NCBI GenBank assembly: GCA_905221605.1
Contig: CAJNDS010002211.1
Coordinates: forward strand, 1 to 64,000
Source: Symbiodinium natans
Lineage: Eukaryota; Sar; Dinophyceae; Suessiales; Symbiodiniaceae
Direction: 5' to 3'
DNA: 64,000 nt
The position numbers and the translations under genes are program-made. The notes under the pieces are model-generated. The model was not told the origin of the DNA and ran no database searches. It saw nothing but the letters and a program-made list of their open reading frames with translations. Shown piece by piece: positions 12,571 to 23,276 of this stretch. The number at the start of each line of letters is the position of its first letter. Position 1 is the first letter of the stretch.

Positions 12571-13775
12571 TTACAATGCGTGGGCAAGCTCTTCCTGAAA
12601 CAGCTCGTTGCGAGCGGGATGCTCTCGCAGCTGCTGCATGGTTTGCTTCAGGCGCTCTTGCTTGGCGGGCGCCGCCTGGCAGCTTCCGACCCCTATGGTA
12701 TCCTAGCCTGCCTTCTGCTTGCGCCACTTTGCCCCGTGCTGCGCCTCCAGTTTTGCCCGCTCCGTCTTCAGCTCTTCCGCAACTTGTGGGAAATAGACCG
12801 CCTCAACGGGAGCCACCCGACGGGTTGCTGAGATGGCTCATGAACAGTTGCTTTAAAGGCACCTAGGCACGCTGCGCTGTTCTATGACATGTGTGACATG
12901 ATTTTGCAATCTTTGGAAGATAGGGAATTGGGGCGACGAGTATCTTCAGAGAATCCCTGGAGTGCCCAGCCCCGAGATTTCAGAAAAATCCCTGGAGTGC
13001 CTAACCCTAGAGTATCCCCGGAGAATCCCCGGAGTGCTCAACCCCAAGTATCCACAGAATTCCTGGAGTGCCCAAGCCAGAGTATTTATAGATTTTCCCT
13101 GGAGTGCACAGCCCCATCGTGAGCCCGCAAATTCTTTACCTGCAGGGTGGGGATGTTCGAAGTAAAAATATGTTTAGAGAGAGGGGTTTTGGTTGTTCAA
13201 CCAAGGGGGGTATGTACATACATATATACACATACATACATATACATACAAAGGAATAAAAAAAATCATAAATAAACAAGCAAACAAATAAAATAAAAAA
13301 AACAACCTGCAGTTCCAGCCTCCATGCGGGAGCGGATGACGTCGTCAATGTGGCGAGGCTTCGCCGCAGCCAGAACATCCTCGCTGCCTTGCGCGAATAA
13401 AGGCTTGTGAGCTGGATCTTTTGCAGCCGCGTGCATCATGCCTAGCGCATAGCCCGCGTTCGAACAAAGGACGCCCGCTTTCTATCGCGTCCGGCCTGGT
13501 GGAACCATCTGCAAGTCTGGCCTCGTGCCGCCTGGGCCTGTGATAGCCCAGCTGGCCGGCGCAGCAATTCCCACCATGAGGCCAGCCAACACTGCCATCA
13601 GGATAGCGCCAGACTCACTTGGAGGCTCTGGCCTCTCGACCTTGTTGGCCTGTCTGTGTGGTGTGGAAACAAGTGGCGAAGGTGGCGAAGGTGGCAGGAC
13701 GAAAGCATCAGCCACTGCCCGCGCCACTGCAAAGACGAGCACACAGCAGAGCATGGCTAACCTAGAGGAAGCCAT
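12571..13775 (-). CDS. Unknown protein with plastid-type bipartite leader; in-frame TAG
   Basis: Modelled exons: 13307-13775, 12712-12827 and 12571-12675, ending in TAA. Phase is kept at both junctions: GCAG|GTTG to TCTCAG|CA, and AAG|GC to CCAG|GCG. The ATG at 13775 opens a hydrophobic signal peptide (MASSRLAMLCCVLVFAVARA) followed by a Ser/Pro stretch and a second hydrophobic segment (GAILMAVLAGLMVGIAAPA), the layout of dinoflagellate nuclear-encoded plastid proteins. The mature part includes HAAAKDPAHKPLFAQGSEDV, VAEELKTERAKLEAQHGAK and QQLREHPARNELFQEELAH, soluble and probably helical. I do not recognise the family. One TAG stands in frame at 13482-13484 and coding quality continues straight after it (AGVLCSNAGYALGMMHAA), so this is either a pseudogene, a sequence error, or a short unrecognised intron spanning the stop (TGG|GCTATC to GATAG would fit). 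Confidence 0.6.
12946..13112 (-). repeat. About 40-bp minisatellite in an intron
   Basis: Around five imperfect units sharing cctggagtgc (plus strand), separated by ccgagtatttcagaa-like text. It lies inside the first intron of the plastid-leader gene model. Confidence 0.65.
13201..13255. repeat. TACA/TATA microsatellite in the same intron
   Basis: Simple repeat of TACATA/CATACA units, followed by an A-rich stretch that reads as a T-rich tract just after the GT donor on the minus strand. Confidence 0.8.
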
Positions 13776-14814
13776 GCTGCTACAAGTAGCCAGCGTGGTG
13801 TAGGTTGGTCAGGACTGCCGTAAGTGCTGCCAAGCAGGAGTGCACCTTGCACCTCTAGCATGACTGCAAAAAGATGCATCTGCAGTGCTCTAAATCGCAC
13901 TCTTGGACGAGCTGTCTTGAAAGCGAAGCGCTGATGGACTGACCTTCTGCATGCTGCATACTGCATGCTGCAAGCATGCACAACGGCAAGCAGTCTTTGG
14001 ATGTCTTTAGTTCCGACATCCATCACGTTGACATGCCTTGATCATCAACCGAGCATTCATAGCTCGTTAAAGGATGAGTTATGAACCTCCGAAGAATCTA
14101 GGTCTAAAGGCCTGACACAAAACCGAGATGGGATGATGTGGGGGTACACGCCAACCAGCGAAGCCCTCCTCGAGCGTGATGCTCGTGTCTGTCAGCTCCA
14201 GTTCTACGACGATCTGCGTGCCATCCTTGCTCAGAGCATGCTTGTTCTTTCACAGGAATGCTGGTCGATCCTAGGAGCAACTGCACGCATCCCCTTTTCG
14301 GAAGTTCACGCGATTCGACGCCGTTTTCAAGAGCTCTGCTGTGCACCCCTCCGGCACACCCTTGACGCTGGGGATCACACCGCTGTAGTGGAGGGCCAGC
14401 AGCTGATCTGCCTGCGCTGATGGACTCTCCACTCCAAACAGGAAGCCAGTTGGCACACAGATGGCAAAGTGTGACACCCAACCTCCAGGCAAATCTGAGC
14501 TCAGCACACAGGCAAGAAATCCTCGTTGCTGCTTTTGAACCTCTGTCACATGCTGCATCATACTTGCACCATTGCTTGACAAAGTCATGGGATCATGATC
14601 ACGCACTGCAGGACCGGAATCGTGCACTGAAGCGCGGATTCGCGCACAGCGGATTCATGCACTCCAACCCGCAGATTCCCGCACAGTGTGATTCCCGCAC
14701 TGTTATTCACGCACTCACGCGGCGGATTCGCACACAAGCCGACTAACGGCAGATTCGCGCACGGATGATTTGCGGAAACAGCGGATTCGCGCACATAGGA
14801 AATCAGCCATTTTC
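13776..14814. other. Spacer with one weak plus-strand ORF
   Basis: The spacer between the leader gene and the degenerate repeat at 14.8 kb. A 95-codon plus-strand frame (14133-14420) has a helical, Leu-rich look (DDLRAILAQSMLVLSQECW) but no recognised family and would oppose the direction of every other gene, so I do not call it. Short repeats of gcggattcgcgcac occur around 14635-14790. Confidence 0.3.
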
Positions 14815-15000
14815 AAAACCCCTGAACCCTAATGCCGACATAACCCAAACCACATGAGCACTTAACCCTAAGCCCGAAACCAGAAACATTCTAAATAGCA
14901 AACCCTAAGCACGAAAACACCTAAGGCCTAAATTCAAAACCCAAAAAATCCTTCTGAAGCAAAGCCCAAAGCCCCGAAAACCCTTGACCATGAGAACCCT
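14815..15000. repeat. Degenerate CCCTAAA-like tract
   Basis: Units such as aaccctaa, aagccc and aaaccc with many substitutions, a decayed interstitial telomere-like array. Confidence 0.6.
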
Positions 15001-15004
15001 CAGC

Positions 15005-15835
15005 CCTGAAAAGCTTCCACAAAAGTTTTCCTCATGAGCTTGGCCTGTGGATGATTTGTGGCTTGTGAGTCTTTCACGTCAGCCTTGACGTGCGACTTGT
15101 CTACTGGCTGCTCCATGCTCTGCACCCCGCTCTGTTGCCAGGTGGTGTTCTGAGGGGTTCGCACTCTCCAGGCTCTTCTGCAATCAAATCCGCATCGCAG
15201 CCCTTGCTTCACGTGCTTGCCAACAACCGGCCTGCACTTGTCGTAGCTGATCTCGTGACTTGTGATTTTTCCAGTGCTTCTCGGTTCTGCTGCCACGTCT
15301 TCCGCTCCAATTGGAGAGCCACCTCACGCAGCCTCTCGATGGCACTGGCCGTGGGACGTGGAGGTCGAAGGATGTGGAGCGTGGGAGACGGGGATGTGAA
15401 CGCAAAAGTCCTATACCTTAAATGCCCACGACTCATACCATTCCCAAAGCCCTAAGCTCTGTAAATCTCAGAAGGCCTAAATCCCAAAATAGCCCAAAAC
15501 CCTCTAAACCTTATAAGTTATAAGCCCCAAAAGCCCTAAGCCCGTAAAGTTTACTCTCCTAAACCCTACAGTCAAAACCATGTAAACCCCAAGCCCAAAA
15601 GAACTCAAACACCAAAACGCGCCAAGCCCTAAGAGCCCTAAAAGCCCGGCCAACTCTGCGGTTCAGCTGTCTGATTCTGGTCGTCTGCAAGCTGAGCCCC
15701 CGACTGCCACTTCACCAGCGGAACCGGCGCGTTCGCCCGGTATGCGCGTGAGGCCTCGCGAACCTCGAGGACGTTGTTCGCATGCGACCTGGGCCCACTC
15801 GACACGTCACTGGCTGTGGAACGCAACATGTAAGT
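15005..15835 (-). CDS. Unknown gene, at least three coding exons
   Basis: Three minus-strand segments have clear coding character. Exon a (about 15655-15835) follows CCTCAG and contains NNVLEVREASRAYRANAPV and VKWQSGAQLADDQNQTAE. Exon b (about 15235-15344) contains AIERLREVALQLERKTWQQ and NREALEKSQ. Exon c (15005-15149) follows CCCTCAG and contains VQSMEQPVDKSHVKADVKD and KLMRKTFVEAFQ. Exon b to c is phase-consistent with a GC donor (AGT|GCAGGC); the a to b junction is unresolved. TWQQ occurs in both b and c. A helical or coiled-coil protein is likely. No family is recognised, and start and stop are not placed. Confidence 0.5.
15455..15645. repeat. Degenerate CCCTAAA-like tract in an intron
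   Basis: Units such as aagccctaa, aaaccctctaaacc and ccctacag, decayed. It lies between exons a and b of the unknown gene at 15 kb. Confidence 0.6.
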
Positions 15836-15924
15836 CTGAGGCAACGAAAGCAAAAACAACGCCTACATGGTTTGTAGGTTTCTAAAGCATACAGTCAAAC
15901 TGCCGAGTGTTTAATAAGTTCTTT

Positions 15925-15962
15925 TGTGTGTGTGTGTGCGTGTGAATGTGTGCATGTGTGTC
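15925..15962. repeat. TG microsatellite
   Basis: Imperfect TG/TGTGCG run. Confidence 0.8.
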
Positions 15963-18236
15963 TTGAGGCAAACAAACGGTTGAAACTCGTTGCATCGCTG
16001 GTCGGATTCAAGCAGGTTACTTATGGCACTTTTTGGCGCAACGTGGATGAAGGGGCAGCAAAAAGGCGCCTGCATCTCGCCCTACTGAGCCTACTACCCA
16101 GCTTTGCACAAATTACCAACCCCTGCGGCTGAACTCATTGAAGACGTACCCATAGCATCCCAGAATCTGAAAGGTGAAGCTGTTCAGCTTGCATACCGAA
16201 CTCATGGGCTGTCGGGTGCTTTGGCTTAGACTTTGAAGCAGCATCCCGAGGGGAGGACGTCTTGTTCAGGTTCGGATGAATCTGCACAGTGCACAGGCAA
16301 CCGGTCCATTCAGGGCTATTCGGTCAGAATCGCTGTGCCTGTTCGGACTGTGGGGTGATGAGGTTTGGGGTTCGGGGACAGGGGGTCAGGCCAGGGGCAT
16401 CTTCACGCCCGAACTGCCCGGCCTTGTACCTGAACTCCTGGTTCTGCGGTGCCAACCTCTCGCAGCCGAGCGGACTGAAACTGTACCGGCTCCGCCACAA
16501 GCGGGAAACACATACCGGAAACATGGCGTGCCAACCCCAACTCGAGCCTGAAGGCAGCGAGGTCAGCCTTCGAGGCATCAAGCACCGTCACCTCTGCGGA
16601 TCGAGGCTGACAGGCACAAGAGTGGTACAAGTAAGAGCCATGAACCTCAAAGGGCCACCTTGGGGAGCCCGAAAACCCACGCAAGCCCAGGCCACACGAA
16701 GCTCAGGCAGCTCCAGTCAAGGCAACATCTGCCTGGAACTGGCCAGTGCAAACGGCTTCGCCCTCCAACCTGACGATTCAACGAGCAGCTCGCACACTCC
16801 TGGTCAACAACTCTTTGAGGGCGCGTGAATCTATGGAAGTGGAAAGTGGCATAATGGGACCTCGAGACCTCGAGCTACTCCCTTTGGACTCTGCAAGCTA
16901 CCAAACTCACAAGTGAGAAGGGATAGGGGGCGCACCCGCCCTCCACTTGCAGGTCCGCCGTTATCTTCTCCTTTGCGATGCTCATGCAGGGGGGTCCCAT
17001 GTGGGGTGTCGGTATGGTAGGGCATGCTGGTGTTAGCCGGCTGCAGCTGAGATCCAAAAAAAGAGAGAGAAAGGCGTGGCTAGACTTAGACGTGGAGACA
17101 TAGCTCTCGCAGCTTATCCCATGGCAGGGCTTCTTTAAAGATCCCTGGAAGCCCCGTGGAAGAGTCGACCCCTGGAGCCGAGCTCCCACCTCGATGTCCA
17201 CTCTAACGGGATCCATCCTGAGACGACGCTCCGCGCTCCGCGGTGTGCTGATGTGCTCTATGACAGTCTATACTTCTATGAGTTCAATTGGGATTCCATG
17301 ACCTGCTGGATTGAGAACGCCCTAGAAAGGCTTGACAACCTGTGCTGACAAGCAGGCCCATGGGCTGAGGGCTGGGCAAAGGATTGTATGCCGGAGCGGC
17401 CTGAGCTGGCAACAGGCACCAAGCATCGCGTGGATGAGGGGGGCGGACTTTCTTAGGTTCGGCCTCGAGGAAATGTTCTGGGACTGTGGAACATTGGGAA
17501 CTGAATCCCGACCCATTCACCTCAACTCTCGCGCCGCTGCTGTCCGTGCTGCTGCCACTGCTGGCGGTACTGCTACTGAACCAGCTTCGTGGCTGGGCTC
17601 CCCTCAAAACCTATACCTCAGGTATTGTCGGGGGAATTCTAGGGTGTGTTGCGCATGAACGTTCAGAGCATCAAGCAAGGTATACGGAATCGGTCACGCG
17701 AATGCTTGCTGCTCCTGCATGTGCCCAATGCAGATGTTCGCAGTCGGGCCAAGAGGTGGACTACGGGAACGGCGTTAATCTTCAGGCGAACGGGGCACAG
17801 GTTGCGCGACTGGGACACTGTTGCTCTGCAGATCACGTTTCTGAGGCCCTGGCTGCAGGCTCTTCAGCCACCGCCTGCTTCACACTGAAGCAGAAATCAT
17901 TCATTACCCATCGGTTAGCACCAGCGATTACAACCGCGAAAACTGGCTAAACCGCCACACTGCAAGCGTGCCCTTCTGGACTGAGAAACAAGAACCCGCC
18001 GGACAACAGCGAAACCATGCAAAACCCATCGGGGCCTCTACGGATGGCGTTGGCTCGGGAATGCCCATGCCTCATGGAGTGCTTGGCTTGGCTTTCAGAA
18101 TGACCCCCCCGAAATCCTACCAACAAGATAGAACAAACTTGATTGCAAAATGATTTCTAATTTTGTGGCAATTATTTTTTATATTATATACATATATACT
18201 AGTAATTATTATTGGCACAGACCAGCTCAGACTTAC
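15963..18236 (-). other. Probable 3' part of the delta-COP gene, exons not resolved
   Basis: The C-terminal mu-homology domain of coatomer delta should follow exon 15 on the minus strand, but I could not place its diagnostic segments. Coding-looking minus-strand scraps include AVAEEPAARASE (about 17830-17865), NLCPVRLKIN (about 17770-17800), a Gln-rich QYRQQWQQHGQQRRE (about 17530) and VTVLDASKADLAAFRLELG (about 16570-16625). Whether they belong to this gene is open. Confidence 0.3.
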
Positions 18237-21200
18237 GGCCCAGGGCGGTTCACGTTCCTCCTTTGGGCCCCCGCTGCCAAGCACGTCTGCGTTCTTCTTC
18301 TTCCCCAGCGCCTCAAGGGAGACAGCAGCCTATATGGGAACCCTACGAAGCTGTCGAAGGCTACTTGCGAATTCTTAGGTAACCAAAATGTTCTCTCTCG
18401 CGTCTATCTTCTGCTGCAAGGTTTTCTCAGAAGACTCTGAACATGCTGGCGAAGAATGGAAGGGTTGGGGCCCCGCGCCATGCCCTTCTTTGGTGCCCCG
18501 GGCTTGAGCGGCGCAGGCCCGGAGTCCTCTCCAACCCAAGACAGGGATGAATCTCAGGCCTTCTGAGGCCCTACAAAACACGTTGCGAAATATTGCGAAA
18601 CACATGATACGTTACTCAAGTCGTTACTTAAAATCATTGCAACACAACTGCGCGGCTTACAGTGTCCTATGCCCATGGAGGCATGTCAGCTTCGGCTGGC
18701 GACTGGAGAAGCTGTGCTCTTGGTACCTCCTATGCCTGCTGCAGGTCCTCGACCATGGAACTCGACCAAGGCGCTGTGCTGTCATTGCCGAAGGAGGCAC
18801 CTGCGAGGTCTTTGAGAGTTGGAACGAGGGTCTGCGCAGCCGTGGCTCGGGCCTTTGGGGCATGCTTCTGGCGAAGGGCTGCCCACAGCTGAGAACCGCA
18901 CACTCAACTACCTAAACGACGAACAGCGAAACAAGCGAGCAAAATGTAGGAGTAGAGAATTTTGTCCACGACGACGGCACACTCGTAATGACAGATCCAA
19001 AGGGCGAGTGTGCTAATAGCTCCAATATGTAGCACAAGTTCAATTGTAAAGCTATCAGCATTGACCCCGAAGCCCGTTTACGAAAGGATTGACGTGGAAT
19101 GCCAAACGTTGCTTCATCGCTTCTCACCTCCTCCCATCGATGGCATCGTGTCCTGGAAGGAGCTGCCTCCTTAACATGCAAACAGGGCGTCAAGCGGAGC
19201 CCTGGAGTTTATGGCCGCTGCTACCTGACCAATCAAACTCTGAGCTTCTGAGGTGCGCAGAAGGCCCTCTTCTTGCTGACCAACACGCCTAAATATCCAA
19301 AAGCCACAAGTAATGGCTTGCAAAGAAGTGGCCCATGCTGCTTGGACCGATTCCCGGCAGCGAGTCACCTTCAGATACGCAAGGGTTCGCTCGGCTTTCT
19401 AGCCTTCTACAGCATTTGCAAGCCCCGACCCTGGCTGACCATCCGGCAGCGAAAACTTTTACAACGGAGAGTCGCGCAGAGTTTCGCCGCATCCCGGGGC
19501 CCCGGCTGCCGAAACCGGGCCCTGCAGCATCCTTGGGCTGGAGAGCACGCTGCTTGGCCTCAGCTCTGGCCCCGAGAGGCTTTTGAAAAACTCCACCTTT
19601 TCTACATTCAGGTGTGGCAGCAAAGGAACAACGAGAAGGTGCGCAGCAAACGAGAGCCTAGCAAGCTCCATCTGCTTCTTCTTGGCCATTTCTCTGGCCT
19701 GCGCCAGTGCACGCAACTCAGCCTAAACCACCTAAACCACATGTCCGGTCGATGGCAACTACAGCTACAAACTTCAGAAGCCTCCACCTTCCTACAAAAC
19801 GCGGTATTCCCAAGCCTCGTTTATCTTGCTCTGTTCCACCATCATGTGCCTGAGTACGACAGCCTACTTGCAGCATTCTCAGCGGCTGCTCGGACCATAC
19901 TACTTTCCTTGCCATGCTCTCGTGACAGCGTTGCGCGGCTACGAAGTCTACGTTGGCCTGCATGATGTGCACGAAAGCGCGAGTCTAGAGCCTTTCTACT
20001 ACTGATTCTGAGCTCCGTGCAGCCTCTCCTCGTGACTGTCCATCTCCGTGTAGGTCTTAATCTGGGACAGCGTAACCTCAGAGATCAGACGCTCGCAGAT
20101 GCAGCAAGAGGGCACAGAAAAGCCTGAAAGGCCCGCATCTTTCAGGCGCGTGCGCTTTCGCGGTAGCCGAAGGAGATGACCTGCAACAGAGTGCGTGCAC
20201 AGCATCCCCCCACCCGTTGGGGCATCACTGAGTGCCTTGCACTCCACCGCCCCACAGAATTACACGGCATCCCTGAAATGCCCACCAATAAGGTACCCCG
20301 CCAGAGCATTTGCCAGAAACGGCAGCCAGAAAACAAGAAGGCAATGTTGCACCTGCTTTCGTGCGCCGCCCCCTCCCCCCCCCAGCCCCCCTGAACAGTC
20401 GAAGCTGATCTTCGCCTTCTTTAAACGGTCCGGGGATTCTGAGTTTACGAAAGAAATTAAAAGGAATCCGTATGATTTCATAAGAGATGAGTTTTTATTT
20501 GACTTTAAAAGGGGTCCATATGGTTTTAAAAGGGATAAGATTGTATGAATTTAAAAGGAACCCATATGTTATAAGGGATAAGTTTACATGAGTGTATGTA
20601 CATGGACCCAATTATTTTTCGATATCCAGAGCCCGTTTCCGGGACGTTAACGTGGGTCCGGGACAGTGCCCATCAAACGAGGTCGGGCTGGCTCCTGGAC
20701 CACCCCTTTGCCGGATTGAGCAAGACATTTTTTTATACGGTTTCCCAAAGGGAACTCTTGGTTTCGGCTTTGTTGGGATTTCGGGCTTCGAAAGGAGGCT
20801 TGCCTTTAAGATTCAGAGGCCGGCCTGTCAGCCAAGAGGCCAGGGCATCGGTGTCAAGCTGGCTTCATAACAGGCCCTAATTCCTTCAAAAAAACATGCC
20901 GGATTTAGGGAACGATTCGACTTGAAACCGGATCCTGGCTTGCACCCCCAAACAGTCAGGGTGTCCAGAAAAGCCCGACCAACAAGACTTCATAGAGGGG
21001 CTATTAAACTGCGTGCAACAGTAACGAGGAGCAAAGAAGAGAATTCGGTTAATAAGTGTACGTAGCTCGTCCTTCTTTGACGCTCCACACCAAATCAAAG
21101 AAAGAAACAGCACGTGCATTCACTTCTATTCTACTTCTATTCCTTGCATTTCGCCCACAGCTTCGTTCGCACAGCATTCCTCGCATGCGAAGTCCCCAGC

Positions 21201-23276
21201 TCACGACTCCGAGGCGGTACGCGTTTTTGTAGCTGGAGAACAAAAAGCGCCGCGATCAGAAGGATGGGTGAGCTCAAGGAAGTAGGAAGTAGCTCAGCAT
21301 CAGAAGGGAGGTGGGAGCTTTCTTGATCCTGTTGTGCTAGAGTAGCCCTGCAGTTCTTGATCTTGTTGTGCTAGAGTAGCCAAGCAGAGCCACCCACAGT
21401 ATCCCTGCACCGTGCACCCGCGGAGTATCGCTCAGAGCATTGCGAACACCATCACAGTCTTTCACAAAACCTCGTGCCCCACAGGCGTAAACAGTTGGCT
21501 CATGCCAATTCCGTCTATCTGCATTTCTTTGCATCTTTTTGCACCTGTTTACATCTAGTCTGCCCACGATTAAGGCTTCCTAGCAATGCCGGCTTTGCGC
21601 ATTGAACCTATGCTGACCTAGAGTGTCCAGGGCCCAGGGTTTCATTGACTCACCCGGTCTAGTGCATGATTGGGCTCCGCCTCGTCGAAAGCGAAGACAA
21701 TGTCAAATGCGTGTTTCAGCACCTCAGCTCTGCAGGGAATTTGAGTCGAGCCCCGAATGGAAAGACATGCGATCTGCACACGTTTGCTCCACCATCCCTA
21801 AACCCTACACCCTAAACCCTAAACCCTAGACCCTAGACCCTAGACCATAAACCCTAAACCCTAAACCATTTCCCCGTTCTTCCCCTCGCAAGCCCTCTGT
21901 GCAGCTGGGAGACGTTCTCCTCAGAGACCTGGATCTCGCAGCAGTCCTGCACCACCTGAGGCCGCCAGAGGGCATTCGAGAGGGTCTAGAGCCTTCAAGA
22001 GTCTTCAGAAATCAGCTGCGGCGTTTTGTGCTTTCAAAGCGCGACTGAAGCCACGCGACCCCGAAATGGAGAAATGGCCCTAGAACTTAAACCTGGCCTG
22101 GGAAGTTGCATCGAGTACTTGGAACTGGGGAATCCATTTTGCCCCTTTTTGCTTGGGGCAGTGCCTTGGCCAGCAGCCGCAGAGTTTCCAAGTCCTGCCG
22201 ACATGGTTTTGACGCCCTTGTCGTTTCGATGTGGCGTGGGCATCGCAGGCTGTGTGGGGTGAATACAAGGGATGGGCTTCAAGATTTTTACGACTTGATG
22301 CACCTCTTCCAAAATCTCTGTGCTCAACCATGCACCAATCACATGTAGCTACATTACAGATTGAACTCGGCGAGCTCCTAGGACGATAAGCTTAGCCCTA
22401 AGCCTTCCGGATCACAACGGCTCCCCCGTGTTCGCTCCTCCAGGATGTTGCTGGCCTTGTTTGTGATGACGACGAGGTTGAGAGCCTCCATGGGTTGGTA
22501 TACGTAGCGGACTGACCTCGGGCACATCTTGGGCGCAAGGAAGGCTTGAGCTCGGGTTGTGCGCAGATCTCCCTCCCACAATCTAGTAGCGGTCGCCAAA
22601 GTAACAGTTCACAACTGCTTTCAGTAGCAGAGGCATGCCCACGCTGCTTCCGAGGAGGCCAGTTCCTAGCACACCCTGCTCGATGCGAAGTGTGAAGACT
22701 GTGCAGCTCAAGTCAGAATAAAACTGGCTCAAGAGAGCAAGTGTTCAATAGAAGCATCGGCTTCTATGGGCTTGGTGAGTTTGATGGGTTTGCCATGAGC
22801 GCAGCAGCACTCAGGCGCCCACTCCGTCTCGACCTGGTGACGGCAACTTCACGATGACTTGGCAGGGGGGGCCTAAACTGCCTCAATAACTTTCAAGACG
22901 GCTCAAGACCAGGGGCCCCGGACGAAGGTGTGGTCCTTGCCGCTGTCGACCAGCTTGGTGAAAGCACCCAGCAAGCCCTCACCGGGGAGAGACTGCACAC
23001 GAACCAGCCCAAAATCCCGAACAAGGTGTGCTGCCTCGATCCGGAGCCGGGTCATCTCCACAAATTGCCCTGGCACATTAGGCATTGCGAGACGGCACTG
23101 TGGCAGCCGTAGCCATAGACCTCTGGTGCCTTAAACCTGGTCAGGAGGGGGTTGAGGCTTCAAGCTCCGGACCGCACTCTGTGGCATCCAAAGGTCACTC
23201 TGGAACCCGACATGGCTGGCTCACGCGCTACCAATGTCTTATCCTTCTTCACGATGGCAGCTGATAGCACCACCAT
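18237..23276 (-). CDS. Coatomer subunit delta (archain), N-terminal half and linker
   Basis: Delta-COP of the COPI coat, acting in Golgi-to-ER and intra-Golgi transport. Hand-modelled exons: 23225-23276, 23035-23069, 22924-22977, 22823-22833 (11 nt), 22438-22516, 22153-22194, 21903-21955, 21681-21729, 20154-20180, 20014-20076, 19658-19716, about 19490-19565, 18736-18888, 18479-18526, 18237-18311. Phase is continuous through exon 12. Family matches: start MVVLSAAIVKKDKTLVAR; QFVEMTRLRIE; SVRYVYQPMEALNLVVITNK; DLETLRLL; FDIVFAFDE; VISFGYRES; VTLSQIKTYTEMDSHEE; a charged helix of the same length as in human delta-COP; then PGFGSRG and KKGMALGKKK linker. The ATG at 23274-23276 matches the family start and follows GCTCCGCAG, a possible trans-splice acceptor. 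Donors for introns 1-11 are 3 GT, 7 GC and 1 GA. Exon 13 (153 nt, both ends phase 0) is assigned by position only. The mu-homology domain is not located. Confidence 0.88.
20458..20590 (+). repeat. Three about 45-bp imperfect repeats in a delta-COP intron
   Basis: Units begin aaaaggaatccgtatg, aaaaggggtccatatg and aaaaggaacccatatg and end in gggataag-like text. They lie in the long intron between exons 8 and 9 of the delta-COP model. Confidence 0.65.
21796..21868 (-). repeat. Telomere-like array inside delta-COP intron 7
   Basis: About ten CCCTAAA/CCCTAGA/CCATAAA units on the plus strand (TTTAGGG in the sense of the gene). It occupies about 73 of the 173 nt of the intron between exon 7 (ends 21903) and exon 8 (starts 21729). 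Confidence 0.85.

Noticed and set aside
19273-19965. 230-codon plus-strand ORF
   Set aside because: Antisense to delta-COP exons 11-12, which match the family in the opposite frame.
19720-20013. Coding-like stretch NVDFVAAQRCHESMARK as a delta-COP exon
   Set aside because: Leaving it out gives exactly the family spacing between the EE of the MDSHEE segment and PGFG (39 residues, as in human), so it is treated as intronic.
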